Below are positions 8,230-18,617 of a stretch of DNA of 64,000 nt, piece after piece. Under the pieces are notes generated by a model that saw nothing but the letters and a program-made list of their open reading frames with translations, was not told where the DNA came from and did no database searches. The position numbers were made by a program, and so were the translations under genes. Every line of letters begins with the position of its first letter. Position 1 is the first letter of the stretch. The stretch is from Bog-473 sp963763575 (GTDB lineage Bacteria; Actinomycetota; Acidimicrobiia; Acidimicrobiales; RAAP-2): contig CAVXPD010000018.1 of NCBI GenBank assembly GCA_963763575.1, positions 124,001-188,000 of the forward strand, written 5' to 3'.

Positions 8230-9501
8230 GTGCCGTACGCGTATCTGAGCGTGACGTTGGTCGGGGTCGTCGCGGTCGCGCTGGCGTACCGACCGATCCG
8301 GCGAGAGCCCCTGACCGTGGTCAGCTTCGTCGCCGGCTGGATCGCGGGCGAGCTGGCGTTCCAGAACATCGCCTGGCAGCTCATCGCGACCGCCCTGTTC
8401 ATCGAGTTCGGGGCGCTGGACGGGTGGGCCGGTTGGCTCGGCCTCGCCCTGGCGGTGCTGGGATGGATCGGGCTCGTCGGTCTCGGCGTCGCCGGCCTGC
8501 GGGCGGCCGACGTGACCGCGGCCGCACTCCACGAGGTGCGCGGCGACACCTTCCCTGTGCCCGCCACGCCGGCCGCGCCCAGTTGGGGCCGGTGGTGGCG
8601 CGTGACCCGCGCCATCCCGTTCTCGTCGCGGGCGGTGCAGGCGACACGCAACATCGACTACTGGGGCGACGGCGGTCGGCGCCATCGCCTCGACGTCTAC
8701 CGCTCCCGCCTCGCCCCACCCGACCAGGCGCCGGTCATGGTGTACGTCCACGGCGGTGCCTGGGTCATCGGGGAAAAGCGCGAACAGGGCAAGCCGATGA
8801 TGTTCGAGCTGGTCGCCCGCGGCTGGGTGTGCGTCGCGATCAACTACCGCCTCAGCCCCAAGGCCACGTGGCCCGACCACATCGTCGACACCAAGCGGGC
8901 CGTCGCCTGGGTCAAGGAACACATCGCGGAGTACGGCGGCGACCCCACCTTCGTGGCGGTCAGTGGAGGTTCGGCCGGTGGCCATCTCTGCGCGTTGCTG
9001 GCGCTCAGCGCGGGCGACCCCGCATACCAGCCGGGGTTCGAGGACATCGACACCTCGGTCCAGGCGTGCGTCCCCTTCTACGGCGTGATGGACCTGACCG
9101 GCTCGCCCGAGGCCAACCTCTTCGGGCGGGGCACGCTCGAGCTGCTCGAGAAGCGGGTCATGAAGGTCGAGGAGGCCGAGCACCCCGAGGTCTTCCGGGA
9201 CGCCTCGCCGACGTTCCGGGTCCGCGCCGACGCGCCCCCCTTTTTCGTCCTCCACGGCGCCAACGACACCCTCGTCCCGGTCGAGACGGCCCGTACGTTC
9301 GTGCGGCGCCTGCGCGCCGTCTCCCGCGCACCCGTCGCCTACGCCGAGTTGCCGCTGGCCCAGCACGCCTTCGACGTCCTTGCCTCGCTCCGCTGCCAGG
9401 CCACCACCTCGGCCGTCGGCGACTTCCTCGACGGGGCCCGGGCCGCCCGGCCGCCGCCTTCCCGCAAGGTCCGACCAACGCCCGAAACCTTTCTGACATA
9501 G
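8230..9501 (+). CDS. Membrane-anchored alpha/beta-hydrolase (esterase/lipase, HSL-like)
   Basis: A 423-residue protein with about three hydrophobic segments in the first 90 residues, then a carboxylesterase domain. The oxyanion motif is YVHGGAWVIG and the nucleophile elbow VSGGSAGGH. The acid/base residues are in HGANDTLVP and LAQHAF. These are the features of the hormone-sensitive-lipase-like (family IV) esterases. A GATGGAG site precedes the GTG start. It is divergent from WS/DGAT across 126 bp, which suggests a shared role in neutral lipid turnover, though that is only contextual. Confidence 0.87.
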   Translation: MPYAYLSVTLVGVVAVALAYRPIRREPLTVVSFVAGWIAGELAFQNIAWQLIATALFIEFGALDGWAGWLGLALAVLGWIGLVGLGVAGLRAADVTAAALHEVRGDTFPVPATPAAPSWGRWWRVTRAIPFSSRAVQATRNIDYWGDGGRRHRLDVYRSRLAPPDQAPVMVYVHGGAWVIGEKREQGKPMMFELVARGWVCVAINYRLSPKATWPDHIVDTKRAVAWVKEHIAEYGGDPTFVAVSGGSAGGHLCALLALSAGDPAYQPGFEDIDTSVQACVPFYGVMDLTGSPEANLFGRGTLELLEKRVMKVEEAEHPEVFRDASPTFRVRADAPPFFVLHGANDTLVPVETARTFVRRLRAVSRAPVAYAELPLAQHAFDVLASLRCQATTSAVGDFLDGARAARPPPSRKVRPTPETFLT

Positions 9502-9517
9502 AGTCGCCCCCCGAAAT

Positions 9518-9532
9518 CTGACGTGCCGTCAG
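9518..9532. promoter_or_regulatory. 15-bp inverted repeat CTGACG-N3-CGTCAG upstream of the liv operon
   Basis: Perfect 6-bp arms separated by TGC, located 46 bp before the GTG chosen for the solute-binding protein. The geometry is that of a dimeric TetR/GntR-type operator. The cognate regulator is not identified in the window. The presence of the repeat is seen directly; the function is inferred. Confidence 0.5.
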
Positions 9533-9577
9533 GTACCGGGCCAACGCCCGATGCGACGGGCGGGGAGAGATCAGGGG

Positions 9578-10900
9578 GTGGCAGTGGGGTACACGATGGA
9601 CGACGTGGCCCGGCGCAGCGGCCGTGCCGGGGCCGGGCAGGCGCTCCGGGCCCTGCTTGGGGGCTCGGTCCTCGCCGGATCGTTGGTCGTCGGGGGCGGC
9701 GCCCTCGTCGCATCGGGCCCCGCGGGCGCGCAGTCGAGCTCCTCCACACCCGGCGTGACGTCGAATTCGATCACGGTGGGCTCCATCAGCGACATCTCCT
9801 CGCCCATCGCCGGTTTGTTCGAAGGGCGCCAAGGTGGGCACCGATGCGTACTTCGCCATGATCAACAGCGAGGGCGGGGTCAATGGGCGCAAGCTGGTCC
9901 TCAACGGGATGGACAGCGCCTTCTCCTCGGGCACGGTCACCAACGAGGCGCAAGAGCATCGCCGCCAACGACTTCGCGATCGTCGGCGGCTTCTCGCTAC
10001 TCGACGGCGCCGAGCAGCCGGCGATCGACGCGGGTCAAGGTGCCCGGTGGTCACCCAGGTCCTGAGCCCCAACCTCTACACGGACCCCAACCTGTACGCC
10101 GCCGTTCCACTTGTCACCGGTGGTGAGGTCGACGGGCCCGTTCAAGTGGCTCAAGAGCAAGTACCCCCAGGACATCAAGGCCGTCGGGGTCATCGGCTCC
10201 AACTCGGCCGCCACCGCCGTCACGGCCGAGCACACGTTCCACAACCTGACCAACAGCCTTGGCTACAAGTGGGTGTACGACCGTGACGCCAGCTTCACCG
10301 AGACCAGCTTCCTGCCCGACATGATCAAGATGAAGAACGCCGGCGTGAAGCTGCTCTTCGAGCCCACCCAGCAAGGCGCCTACATCTCCACCATGGCGGA
10401 GGAGAACAAGCAGGAGGGCCTCAACGCGCTGTTGTTCTCCGGGGCGAACACCTACGAGAAGGGCTTCAACCCGGGACTCGGCCGGCAACGGGACACTCGT
10501 CAGCACCGTCACCGCGCTGTACATGGGCCAGGACGCCAAGGTCATCCCGGCTGTGTCCACCTTCGACAAGTGGGCGAAGAAGGTCGACCCGCAGACCCAA
10601 CTCGACCTCTACACGCTGTACGGATGGATCAACGCCGAGCTCTTCGTCCAGGCCCTCAAGGGCGCGGGCGCCGACCCCACCAGGGCCAGCCTCGAGGCGC
10701 AGCTGGACAAGATCACCTCCTTCAACGCCAGCGGCCTCATCTCGCCCCAGGACCCCGCCCAGAAGATCCCCGGGCAGTGCTGGATCATGGCCGAGTACGA
10801 AAACGGGAACTGGAAGCGCATCCCGCCCGACCCCAAGTCCGGCTTCGTCTGCAATCCGGGGGGGTTCTACCCGAGCAACTACAAGGGCATCTCGCGCTAG
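9578..10900 (+). pseudogene. Branched-chain amino acid-type ABC transporter substrate-binding protein, six +1 frameshifts
   Basis: A Leu/Ile/Val-binding (LivK, PBP1 fold) lipid- or Sec-exported protein. A signal peptide runs through ALRALLGGSVLAGSLVVGGG to ASGPAGAQ. Mature sequence pieces occur in successive frames: GVTSNSITVGSISDISSPIAG, VGTDAYFAMINSEGGVNGRK, ANDFAIVGGFSLLDG, PVVTQVLSPNLY, KSKYPQDIKAVGVIGSN and GPQLDLYTLYGWINAELF-like C-terminal sequence. Reading is broken near 9825, 9951, 10035, 10047, 10137 and 10478, always by one extra base. Removing six bases gives exactly 439 codons. Each break can be healed by shortening a short run (for example CCC to CC). Sequence errors are the likeliest cause. 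The GTG at 9578 follows GGGGAGAG. Confidence 0.82.
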
Positions 10901-10930
10901 GCCCGCCATTCTGCCCGCCGTAGTGCTGCA

Positions 10931-12886
10931 ATGAGGGGACATGCAGCCGTCGTGAACGAGTTCATCAGCTTCGTCGTGGCCGGAGTGGTCACCGGGTCCA
11001 TCTATGCGGTGACCGCGAGCGGACTGGTGGTCACGTACAAGTCCACGGGGGTGTTCAACTTCGCCCACGGCGCGGTGGGCATGGTGATTGCCTACCTGTA
11101 CTGGCAGCTGTGGCAGGGCTGGGGATGGAACCCCGTGCTGTCTCTGGTCATCGTCCTGCTTCGTCGTCGCGCCGCTGTTCGCCCTGTTGGTCGAGCGTGT
11201 CCTCATGCGGCCGCTCTACGGTTCGGCGCTCAGCACCATGATCGTCGTGACCCTCGGCTTGTTCCTGGTGCTCTACGGGCTGGTCTCGACCGTCTGGGAC
11301 CAGACGATCACCCGCAACCTGCCGGATTGGTTCACGAGCGACCAGGTCAACGTCCTCGGAGTCAACCTCACCTACGAGGACCTGATCACGGTGGGGTGCG
11401 CGGTGGCGGTGGCCATAGCGCTGTGGGCGCTCTTCAAGTTGACGCGGGTGGGCGTGTCGATGCGGGCGGTGGTCGACGACCCGAGCCTGGCCTCTCTGAC
11501 CGGGGCCCGCACCAACCGCATCGCGGGCTTTGCCTGGATCGTCGGCTTCATGCTGGCCGGCCTTGCCGGCATCCTCCTCGCTCCCGGGTCCGGAATGAGC
11601 ATCGCCATCCTCTCCGAAGTGGTGATCTTCGGCTACGCGGCGGCCATCGTCGGGCGCCTGAGCAGCCTGCCGCTGACGTATCGTGGGCGCGATGATCCTC
11701 GGAGTCGGAGAGTCATTATCCATCGGGTACGTCCCGGCCAACTACCTCAACGACGTCACGGCCGTACTGCCGATGGGACTGCTGATCATTGCGCTGCTCT
11801 TGCTTCCCCAGTCCAAGTTGACCGTCGGACGCGTCGTACGCCTGCGACCCCCCAAGCCAGCGAGCCTGCGCTCCACTCTCGTCGGCGCAGCCCTGCTCGT
11901 CGTGGCCACCGTGTTGGTCGGTGCCTTCGTCACCGGAGACAACCTGTTCACGCTCGGGCTGGCTTTGACCATCGGACTCGGTGCGTTGTCGCTCGTCCTG
12001 TTGTCGGGCTACGGGGGACAGATCTGGCTGTGCCAGTTCACGTTCATGGGGCTGGGCGCATGGGCCATGACCAAAGTCGACGGGGGCGATTCCGTTCTCG
12101 GCGTGTTGGCGGCCGATTGGTTTGTGCGGTGTGGCCGGAGGCGTGCTCGCCCTGCCCGCACTCCGGCTACGCGCGCTCTACATGGCGCTGGCCACGCTGG
12201 CCTTCGCCGTCCTGATGGACCAGCTCTTCTTCACCAACCCTTCGATCCTCCCCAGCGGGTCGATGAGCGTGGGGCGCCCGGTCATCTTCGGCATGCACTT
12301 CACCACCGACCGAGCCTTCATGGTGCTCGTTGCCATCGTCTTCGCGCTCTGCCTCATCGGAGTGGGCGCGCTGCGCCGGGGTCCGTTCGGGCGACGCCTC
12401 GTGGCCATGAGCGACAGCCAGACGGCCTGCGCCACAGTGGGCCTGAACATCATCCGGACCAAGTTCATCGCTTTCGTGATCGCCGGGGGCCTCGCTGGAC
12501 TCGCCGGCGCCCTCTACGGCGGCATGTCCCGCATCGTCTCCTTCTCTCAGTTCGGCTTCGTGAACAGCCTCGTGTTGTTCGTCGCCGTCGCCCTGGCCGG
12601 CATCACCGTCCTGAGCGGTTCGGTCCAGGCCGGCCTAGGAGTAGCCCTTCTGCCGCTCATCGCCACCCACATCCCATCGTTCGCCGGGTTCACGTACGTC
12701 CTGTTCGGAGTGGGGATCATCGCGGTGGGTCGCAACCCCTACGGGCTCGGTCTGGTCTACTCGCGCCTCGGTGAGTGGTGGGACGCCCGTCGTGCCCGGG
12801 CGCAGACGGGACGAGGGGTGCCGGGACAACCTCCTTCAGAGATCCCTGGCGGCCTGGTGCGACCGGAGGTGGGCTCGGTTGGTTGA
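10931..12886 (+). pseudogene. Fused branched-chain amino acid ABC permease (LivH-LivM), three +1 frameshifts
   Basis: The first half is LivH-like, with NEFISFVVAGVVTGSIYAV, STGVFNFAHGAVGM and GVSMRAVVDDPSLASLTGA. The second half is LivM-like, with LLSGYGGQIWLCQFTFMGLG, ALPALRLRALYMALATLAFA and FVIAGGLAGLAGALYGG. Both halves are in one reading unit with no stop and restart between them, so this is a single fused permease of about 650 residues. The frame changes near 11158, 11683 and 12117, each time by one extra base. Removing three bases gives 651 codons. The stop at 12886 overlaps the start of the ATPase gene. Confidence 0.82.
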
Positions 12887-14444
12887 GACGGAAAGCTCGG
12901 CGCTGGCAGTCAAGGACGTCTCGGTCCGGTTCGGCGGGTTGCAGGCACTCGACAGCGTCACGCTCGAGGTGTCACCAGGAGAGGTCCACGGGCTGATCGG
13001 GCCGAACGGCGCCGGGAAGACCACCTTGTTCAACGTCATCACCGGCCTCCAGCGCCCGACGGCGGGACGTGTGCTCCTGCTTGCGCACGATGTGACGAGA
13101 TACCGGCCTCACGCGCGGGCCCGCCTGGGCCTGGGACGAACGTTCCAACGCCTGGAGCTGTTCGGCACGCTGTCTGCACGCGACAACGTGCAGATGGCGG
13201 CGGAGGTGCAGCAACACAAGCTCAGCAGTGGGCGGACCCCGGCCGAGGAGGCGGAGTACCAGCTGGCTCGGGTCGGGATCCTCCACGTGGCCGACGAGCC
13301 GAGCGACTCTCTCCCGACCGGGCTCGCCCGACTCGTCGAGATGGCGCGCGCCCTCGCCACGTCACCATCGGTGCTCCTCCTCGACGAACCGAGCTCGGGA
13401 CTCAACGCTGAGGAAACGCGGGGTGTCGGAGAAGTCCTCCAGCAGCTGGCGTCCGAGGGCATGGGAGTCCTCCTGGTGGAGCACGACATGACTCTGGTGA
13501 TGTCGATCTGCGCCCAGGTCGACGTGCTCGACAACGGATCGGTGATCGCGCGCGGCGAGCCCGCCGCGGTCCAGGCGGATCCCGTCGTACAGGAGGCGTA
13601 CCTCGGTGGCCAGACGAAATCGGCAGAGCCATCGCGGATCGCCGCCCGCGTCGCCAGAGTGGGTCTTCCCGAGCATGCCCTGCCTGACGGCCGGAGCGAC
13701 GACACCGACTCGACGCCATTGGCTCTCTCCGCGGTCGACGTGCGAGCGGGATACGGCCGCATCGAGGTACTGCATGGAATCTCCTTCGAGGTGCGGTCGG
13801 GAACGTCGATGGCCCTGCTCGGCCCCAATGGCGCGGGAAAGACGACGCTGCTCAACGCGATCTCGGGACAGATCCCGTTGTCGGCCGGCACCGTCGAGGT
13901 CGCGGGCCGTCGTCTCGGGAGGAACGCGACCGAGCGTCTGGCGCGCTCCGGCGTATGCATGATCCCGGAGGGCCGATCCATCTTTCCGAATCTCACGGTC
14001 TCGGAGAATCTCCTGATGTACACGTTCCGCCAACCCGGAATGAAGAGCCGTAGGGTGGAAGAACGGGCCTTCGAGCGATTCCCTGCTTTGGCGGACCGGC
14101 GCAAGCAGCTTGCCGGCACGCTGTCGGGCGGCGAGCAGCGGATGCTCGCCTTGGCCCGGGCGTTGACGACCGACCCGCAGGTCCTTCTGCTCGACGAGCT
14201 CTCGATGGGCTTGGCCCCGATCATCGTCGATCAGCTCTACGACATCGTCGGCCAACTGGTCGCATCGGAGGGACTGACCATCGTGATGGTCGAGCAATTC
14301 GTCCAGACGGCGCTCTCCGTCGCGGACGAGGCGGCCATCATGGTCAACGGCGAGTTGGTCAAGCGTGGAAAGCCCGCCGACGTCCACTCCGAAGTGGTCA
14401 GCGCCTACCTTGGCGGCGAGACGACCGGCGGTTCGCCCTCCTAA
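12879..14444 (+). CDS. Fused branched-chain amino acid ABC ATPase (LivG-LivF)
   Basis: Two complete ABC ATPases in one 521-residue chain. Domain 1 has GLIGPNGAGKTTLFNVITG, the signature-region variant LPTGLARLVEMARAL and Walker B SVLLLDEPSSGL. Domain 2 has ALLGPNGAGKTTLLNAISG, canonical LSGGEQRMLALARAL and VLLLDELSMGL. A linker of about 45 residues rich in charged residues joins them. I place the start at a TTG (12879) because GGAGGT ends eight bases before it. This overlaps the permease stop by 8 bp and gives translational coupling. Unlike its two upstream partners, this gene is unbroken. Confidence 0.93.
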   Translation: MVETESSALAVKDVSVRFGGLQALDSVTLEVSPGEVHGLIGPNGAGKTTLFNVITGLQRPTAGRVLLLAHDVTRYRPHARARLGLGRTFQRLELFGTLSARDNVQMAAEVQQHKLSSGRTPAEEAEYQLARVGILHVADEPSDSLPTGLARLVEMARALATSPSVLLLDEPSSGLNAEETRGVGEVLQQLASEGMGVLLVEHDMTLVMSICAQVDVLDNGSVIARGEPAAVQADPVVQEAYLGGQTKSAEPSRIAARVARVGLPEHALPDGRSDDTDSTPLALSAVDVRAGYGRIEVLHGISFEVRSGTSMALLGPNGAGKTTLLNAISGQIPLSAGTVEVAGRRLGRNATERLARSGVCMIPEGRSIFPNLTVSENLLMYTFRQPGMKSRRVEERAFERFPALADRRKQLAGTLSGGEQRMLALARALTTDPQVLLLDELSMGLAPIIVDQLYDIVGQLVASEGLTIVMVEQFVQTALSVADEAAIMVNGELVKRGKPADVHSEVVSAYLGGETTGGSPS

Positions 14445-14451
14445 CCCTCGG

Positions 14452-16994
14452 TCAGGCCTCGTCGGCGAGCTCGACCTTGACCTCCAGCGCGTCGCCCTCT
14501 TCGGTCACCAGCTCGTCCACCCCGCCGGCGTCGGTCAGGTCGCGGCGCGCCGCCTCGACGCCGAGCAGGATCGCCGGCGGCGCCGTGACGGTCAGCCTCG
14601 CCACCCGCGCACGCATCGAGCGCTTGTGCGCCGTCTTCTCGCGGCGCACGGCACCGAGCACTTCGGCCGCCACGTCGAGCACTCCGGGCTCGGCGCCGGC
14701 GTGTGACCCGACCTCGGCCACCGTGGGCCAGGAGGCCAGGTGCACCGAGCCCTCCTGCCACCAGCTCCAGACCTCCTCGGTGACGAACGGAAGGAAGGGC
14801 GCGAAGAGCCGGTGCAGCGCGGAGAGGGCGATGGCCAGGGTGGCCCGGGCCGAGTCGGCCCCGGTCGCCGAGCCGTCGCCGTAGGCGCGCGACTTGACCA
14901 GCTCCACGTAGTCGTCACAGAACGACCAGAAGAAGCCTTCGGTCAGCTCGAGCGCCCGGGCGTAGTCAAAGCCCTCGAGCGTCGCCGTGGCGTCCTGCAC
15001 CAGCTCGGTCAGCTTGGCCAGGAGTGCGCTATCGAGCGCCTCGTCGACTGCTTCGAGCCCGGGGACCGGCCCCTCACCGAGCCCCAGCGCGAACTTCGAA
15101 ACGTTCAGGATCTTGATGGCCAGCCTTCGTCCTATCTTCATGACGCCGGTGTCGAGGGCGGTGTCGGTGCCGGGCCGGCCGTTGCACGCCCAATAGCGCA
15201 CGGCGTCCGAGCCGAACTCTCGAGCAGGGCCATGGGCGTGACCGCGTTGCCCCGCGACTTGGACATCTTCTTGCGGTCGGGATCGAGGATCCACCCGTTG
15301 ATGGTGGTGTACTTCCACGGGACGACGTCGTGCTCGAGGTTCGAGCGCAGCAGCGTGGTGAAGAGCCAGGTGCGGATGATCTCCGGGCCCTGGGGACGCA
15401 GGTCCATGGGGAAGGTGGCGGCGAAGAGCGCCGGGTCCTCCTCCCAGCCGCAGACGATCTGCGGGGTGACCGACGACGTGGCCCAGGTGTCCATGACGTC
15501 GGGATCGCCGACGAAGCCGCCGGGCTCTCCCCGCTGGTCCCCGGTGTACCCCTCGGGTGCGTCGGTGGTCGGGTCGACGGGCAGGCGCGCCTCGTCGGGG
15601 AACAGCGGCGACGTGTAGTCCGGCTCGGCGTCGGGCCCGAGCGGGTACCAGATCGGGATCGGGACGCCGAAGAAGCGCTGGCGGCTGACCAGCCAGTCCC
15701 CGTTGAGGCCGTTCACCCAGTCGTCGAAGCGGACCTTCATGTACGGCGGGTGCCAGTCGAGCTCATTGGCGCGCTCGAGCAGTTGGTGGCGCAGCGTCTC
15801 GTCGCGCCCGCCGTTGCGGATGAACCACTGCCGCGAGGACACGATCTCGAGGGGGCGGTCACCCCTCTCGTAGAACTTCACCGAATGGGTGATGGGCCGG
15901 GGCTCGCCGATCATCTCGCCCGACGAGGCCAGCAACTCGACGATGGACCGCTGGGCCTGCTTCACCGTCTTGCCGGCCAGGGCCCGCCACGCCTCGCCGT
16001 CGGGGACGCCGGTCGGAGGCGACTCGGTGATCCGCCCCGTGCGCGTGATGATGCTGCGCGTCGGCAGGTCGAGCTCGCGCCACCACACGACGTCGGTGAC
16101 GTCGCCGAAGGTGCAGATCATGGCGATGCCCGTCCCTTTGTCGGGCTCCGCCAGACGATGGGCCAGGACGGGCACCTCGACGCCGAAGAGCGGGGTGCGC
16201 ACGTTCGTGCCGAAGTGCTCCGCGTAGCGCTCGTCGTCGGGGTGGGCCACCAGTGCGACGCAGGCGGGCACGAGCTCTGGTCGTGTCGTCTCGATCTCGA
16301 GGTCGTCGAAGCGCAGGCGGTGGTACGCGCCCGGGAGCTCGCGGTCCTCCATCTCGGCCTGGGCCACCGCCGTCTGGTAGTCGACGTCCCACATGGTGGG
16401 CGCCTCGGCCCAGTACGCCTCGCGGCGCGCCAGGTTGTGCAGGAACATGCGCTGGCTGGCCCGGCGCGCCGTCTCGCCGATGGTGGCGTAGGTGCGGCCC
16501 CAGTCGACCGAGAGCCCGACGCGCCGCCACAGCTCCTCGAAGGCCTGCTCGTCCTCGATCGTGAGGCGCTGGCACAGCTCGATGAAGTTGGGGCGGCTGA
16601 CCGGGATGTCGTCCTTCCCCGGCTCGTCGGGGAGGGTGAAGTCCGGGTCGTAGGCCAGGGAGGGGTCGCAGGTGACGCCGAAATACGTCTGCACGCGACG
16701 CTCGGTGGGAAGCCCGTTGTCGTCCCAGCCCATCGGGTAGAAGACCTTCCAACCGCGCATGCGCCGGTAGCGAGCGATGGCGTCGGTCTGGACGTAGCCG
16801 AAGACCGAGCCCATGTGCAGCGAGCCCGACACCGTCGGCGGCGGAGTGTCGATGGAGAAGACCTCGGGGCGGGAGGCGGACGGGTCGTACCGGTAGGCGC
16901 CCGCCTCCTCCCACGCGGTGGACCAGCGGTCCTCGAGGCCATCGAGGACGGGCTTGTCTGGGACGCGGGGTGAGCCGGTCGGGGCGGTCGACAT
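14452..16994 (-). CDS. valS: Valyl-tRNA synthetase, one apparent -1 frameshift
   Basis: Charges tRNA-Val. The HIGH motif is SGSLHMGSVFGYVQTDA and the KMSKS motif DRKKMSKSRGNAVTPM. The editing-domain stretch and the anticodon-binding domain (SDAVRYWACNGRPGTDTA, then FVTEEVWSWW) are both present. The frame shifts near 15223: the N-terminal part reads MALLE then diverges, and EFGSDAVRYW continues in another frame. Restoring one G (GAGAG to GAGGAG) gives LLEEFGSDAV, exactly as expected, and 848 codons. Since the gene is essential, I take this as a sequence error. It lacks the long C-terminal coiled coil of the E. coli enzyme. Start ATG at 16994. Confidence 0.93.
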
Positions 16995-17014
16995 GATCGG
17001 GTTACCGTACCCGG

Positions 17015-18413
17015 GTGCTGGACCTTCACGACACCGCCACCGGCACCGTCCGGCCCTTCGACCTGCGCACCGAAGGTGAGGTGTCGATGTACGTCTGCGG
17101 CCCGACCGTCGACAACCTGCCGCACATCGGCCACGGCCGCTACAACCTCGTGTTCGACATCCTGCGGCGTTACCTCCTGTTCGGCGGGCTGGAGGTCCGC
17201 TACGTCTCGAACATCACCGACGTCGACGACAAGATCATCAAGCGGGCGAACGAAGAGGGCCGTACCGACCGCGAGGTCGCCCAGGAGTACGAGGCCCGCT
17301 GGTGGGAGGCCATGGACGGCCTCGGGGTGCTGCGGCCCGACGACAGCCCGCACGCGACGGCCTACATCGCCGACATGGTGGCGCTGATCGCCGATCTGGT
17401 GGAGAAAGGCGTCGCCTACGAGACGTCCGACGGCGTGTATCTCGATGTGGACGAGGTCCCCGGCTACGGGCTGCTGGCGCAGCAGTCACTCGAATCGCTG
17501 CGGGCCGGCGCCCGCGTGGAGGAGAACGAGGAGAAGCGCTCACCCCTCGACTTCGCGCTCTGGAAGAAGGCCAAGGAGGGGGAGCCCTCGTGGGACTCGC
17601 CCTGGGGCCCGGGTCGGCCGGGCTGGCACACCGAGTGTGTCGTGATGTCGCTCGACCTCCTGGGCGACGGCTTCGACCTGCACGGTGGCGGGCAGGATCT
17701 GAAGTTCCCCCACCACGAGAACGAGCGGGCGCAGGCGGTCGCCGAAGGCCGGCCCTTCGCCCGGCACTGGGTGCACAACGGCTGGGTCGAGGTCGAGGGG
17801 ACCAAGATGTCGAAGTCGCTGGGCAACTTCACGTCCCTGACGGACCTGCTCAGCCGGGTCGACGGCCGCGCCTACCGGTTGCTCGTCCTGCGGGCGCATT
17901 ACCGCTCGCCGATCGAGGTGACGCCCGAGACGCTCGCCGACGCAGAGAAGGGGCTCGACCGGCTGGACACCCTGGCCCGGCGCTTCGGACTTCCCGATCT
18001 GCTCGAGCGGAGCGACCACGGTTATGTCGTCGCGGGAGAGGGCGACGCGGCCGGCATCGACGGCGACGCACTGGCCGCGTTCCGTGCCCGGATGGACGAC
18101 GACCTCGACACGCCGGGCGCCCTGGCCGACATCTTCGAGCTCGTCAGCGCGGCGCACTCGGCCGCGGACGCCGGCGACGAGACCGAGGGGCGAGAGGTTG
18201 GCGCGCACGGCGGCTGTGTTGCTGGCGGCGCTCGGCGTGTCCCTCCGGGAGGAGTCCGGCGAGGTGGACGAGGTTGCGGCCCAATTGGTGGCGGAGCGCG
18301 ACGAGGCCCGGCGGGCCAGGGACTTCGTCCGCGCCGACGCGCTGCGCGACGAGCTCGTGGCGCTGGGTTGGACGGTCGAGGACACGCCCGCCGGCACCGC
18401 CATCCGCCGCTGA
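17015..18413 (+). CDS. cysS: Cysteinyl-tRNA synthetase, one apparent +1 frameshift
   Basis: Charges tRNA-Cys. YVCGPTVDNLPHIGHGRYNL carries the zinc Cys and HIGH motif. WHTECVVMS and FPHHENERAQ supply further zinc ligands, and VEGTKMSKSLGNF is KMSKS. The full C-terminal DALR/anticodon region distinguishes it from the shorter MshC ligase. Near 18190 a GGGG run breaks the frame; with GGG it reads ETEGERLARTAAVLLAALGV and continues to the stop at 18413, giving 465 residues. It starts with GTG and is divergent from valS with only 20 bp between the two start codons. Confidence 0.92.
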
Positions 18414-18489
18414 CCGCACGAAACCCCAGTTCAGACGGGCCGGCACTCGCCGGTGGACCAGGCGGCGCATGGACTGTGACCGCCGAGTA

Positions 18490-18507
18490 GGTTACTGTTG
18501 AGTAACC
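18490..18507. promoter_or_regulatory. 18-bp inverted repeat GGTTACT-N4-AGTAACC upstream of the acyl-CoA dehydrogenase
   Basis: Perfect 7-bp arms with a 4-bp spacer, about 110 bp before the dehydrogenase ATG. The shape suits a TetR- or GntR-family repressor, such as those controlling fatty acid degradation genes. The regulator is not identified. The sequence symmetry is seen; the regulatory role is inferred. Confidence 0.55.
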
Positions 18508-18617
18508 AAGGAAACGCCGGGGGCGGCACCCAGACGGGAGGGCCGCTCCCGAACGCGGCTCCGCTGAATGCCGACAAGGCGCCGGCGCGCGGCCGGCGCC
18601 TCAAGGAGGACGGAGCA

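Noticed and set aside
9551..12886. Genuine decay of the liv genes
   Set aside because: All nine shifts are +1, the sequence between them is conserved without stops, and the downstream ATPase fusion is intact; sequence error explains this better. Not excluded.
17015..18413. MshC (mycothiol ligase) instead of CysS
   Set aside because: The motif is YVCGPTVDNLPHIGH and the full C-terminal tRNA-binding region is present, which MshC lacks.
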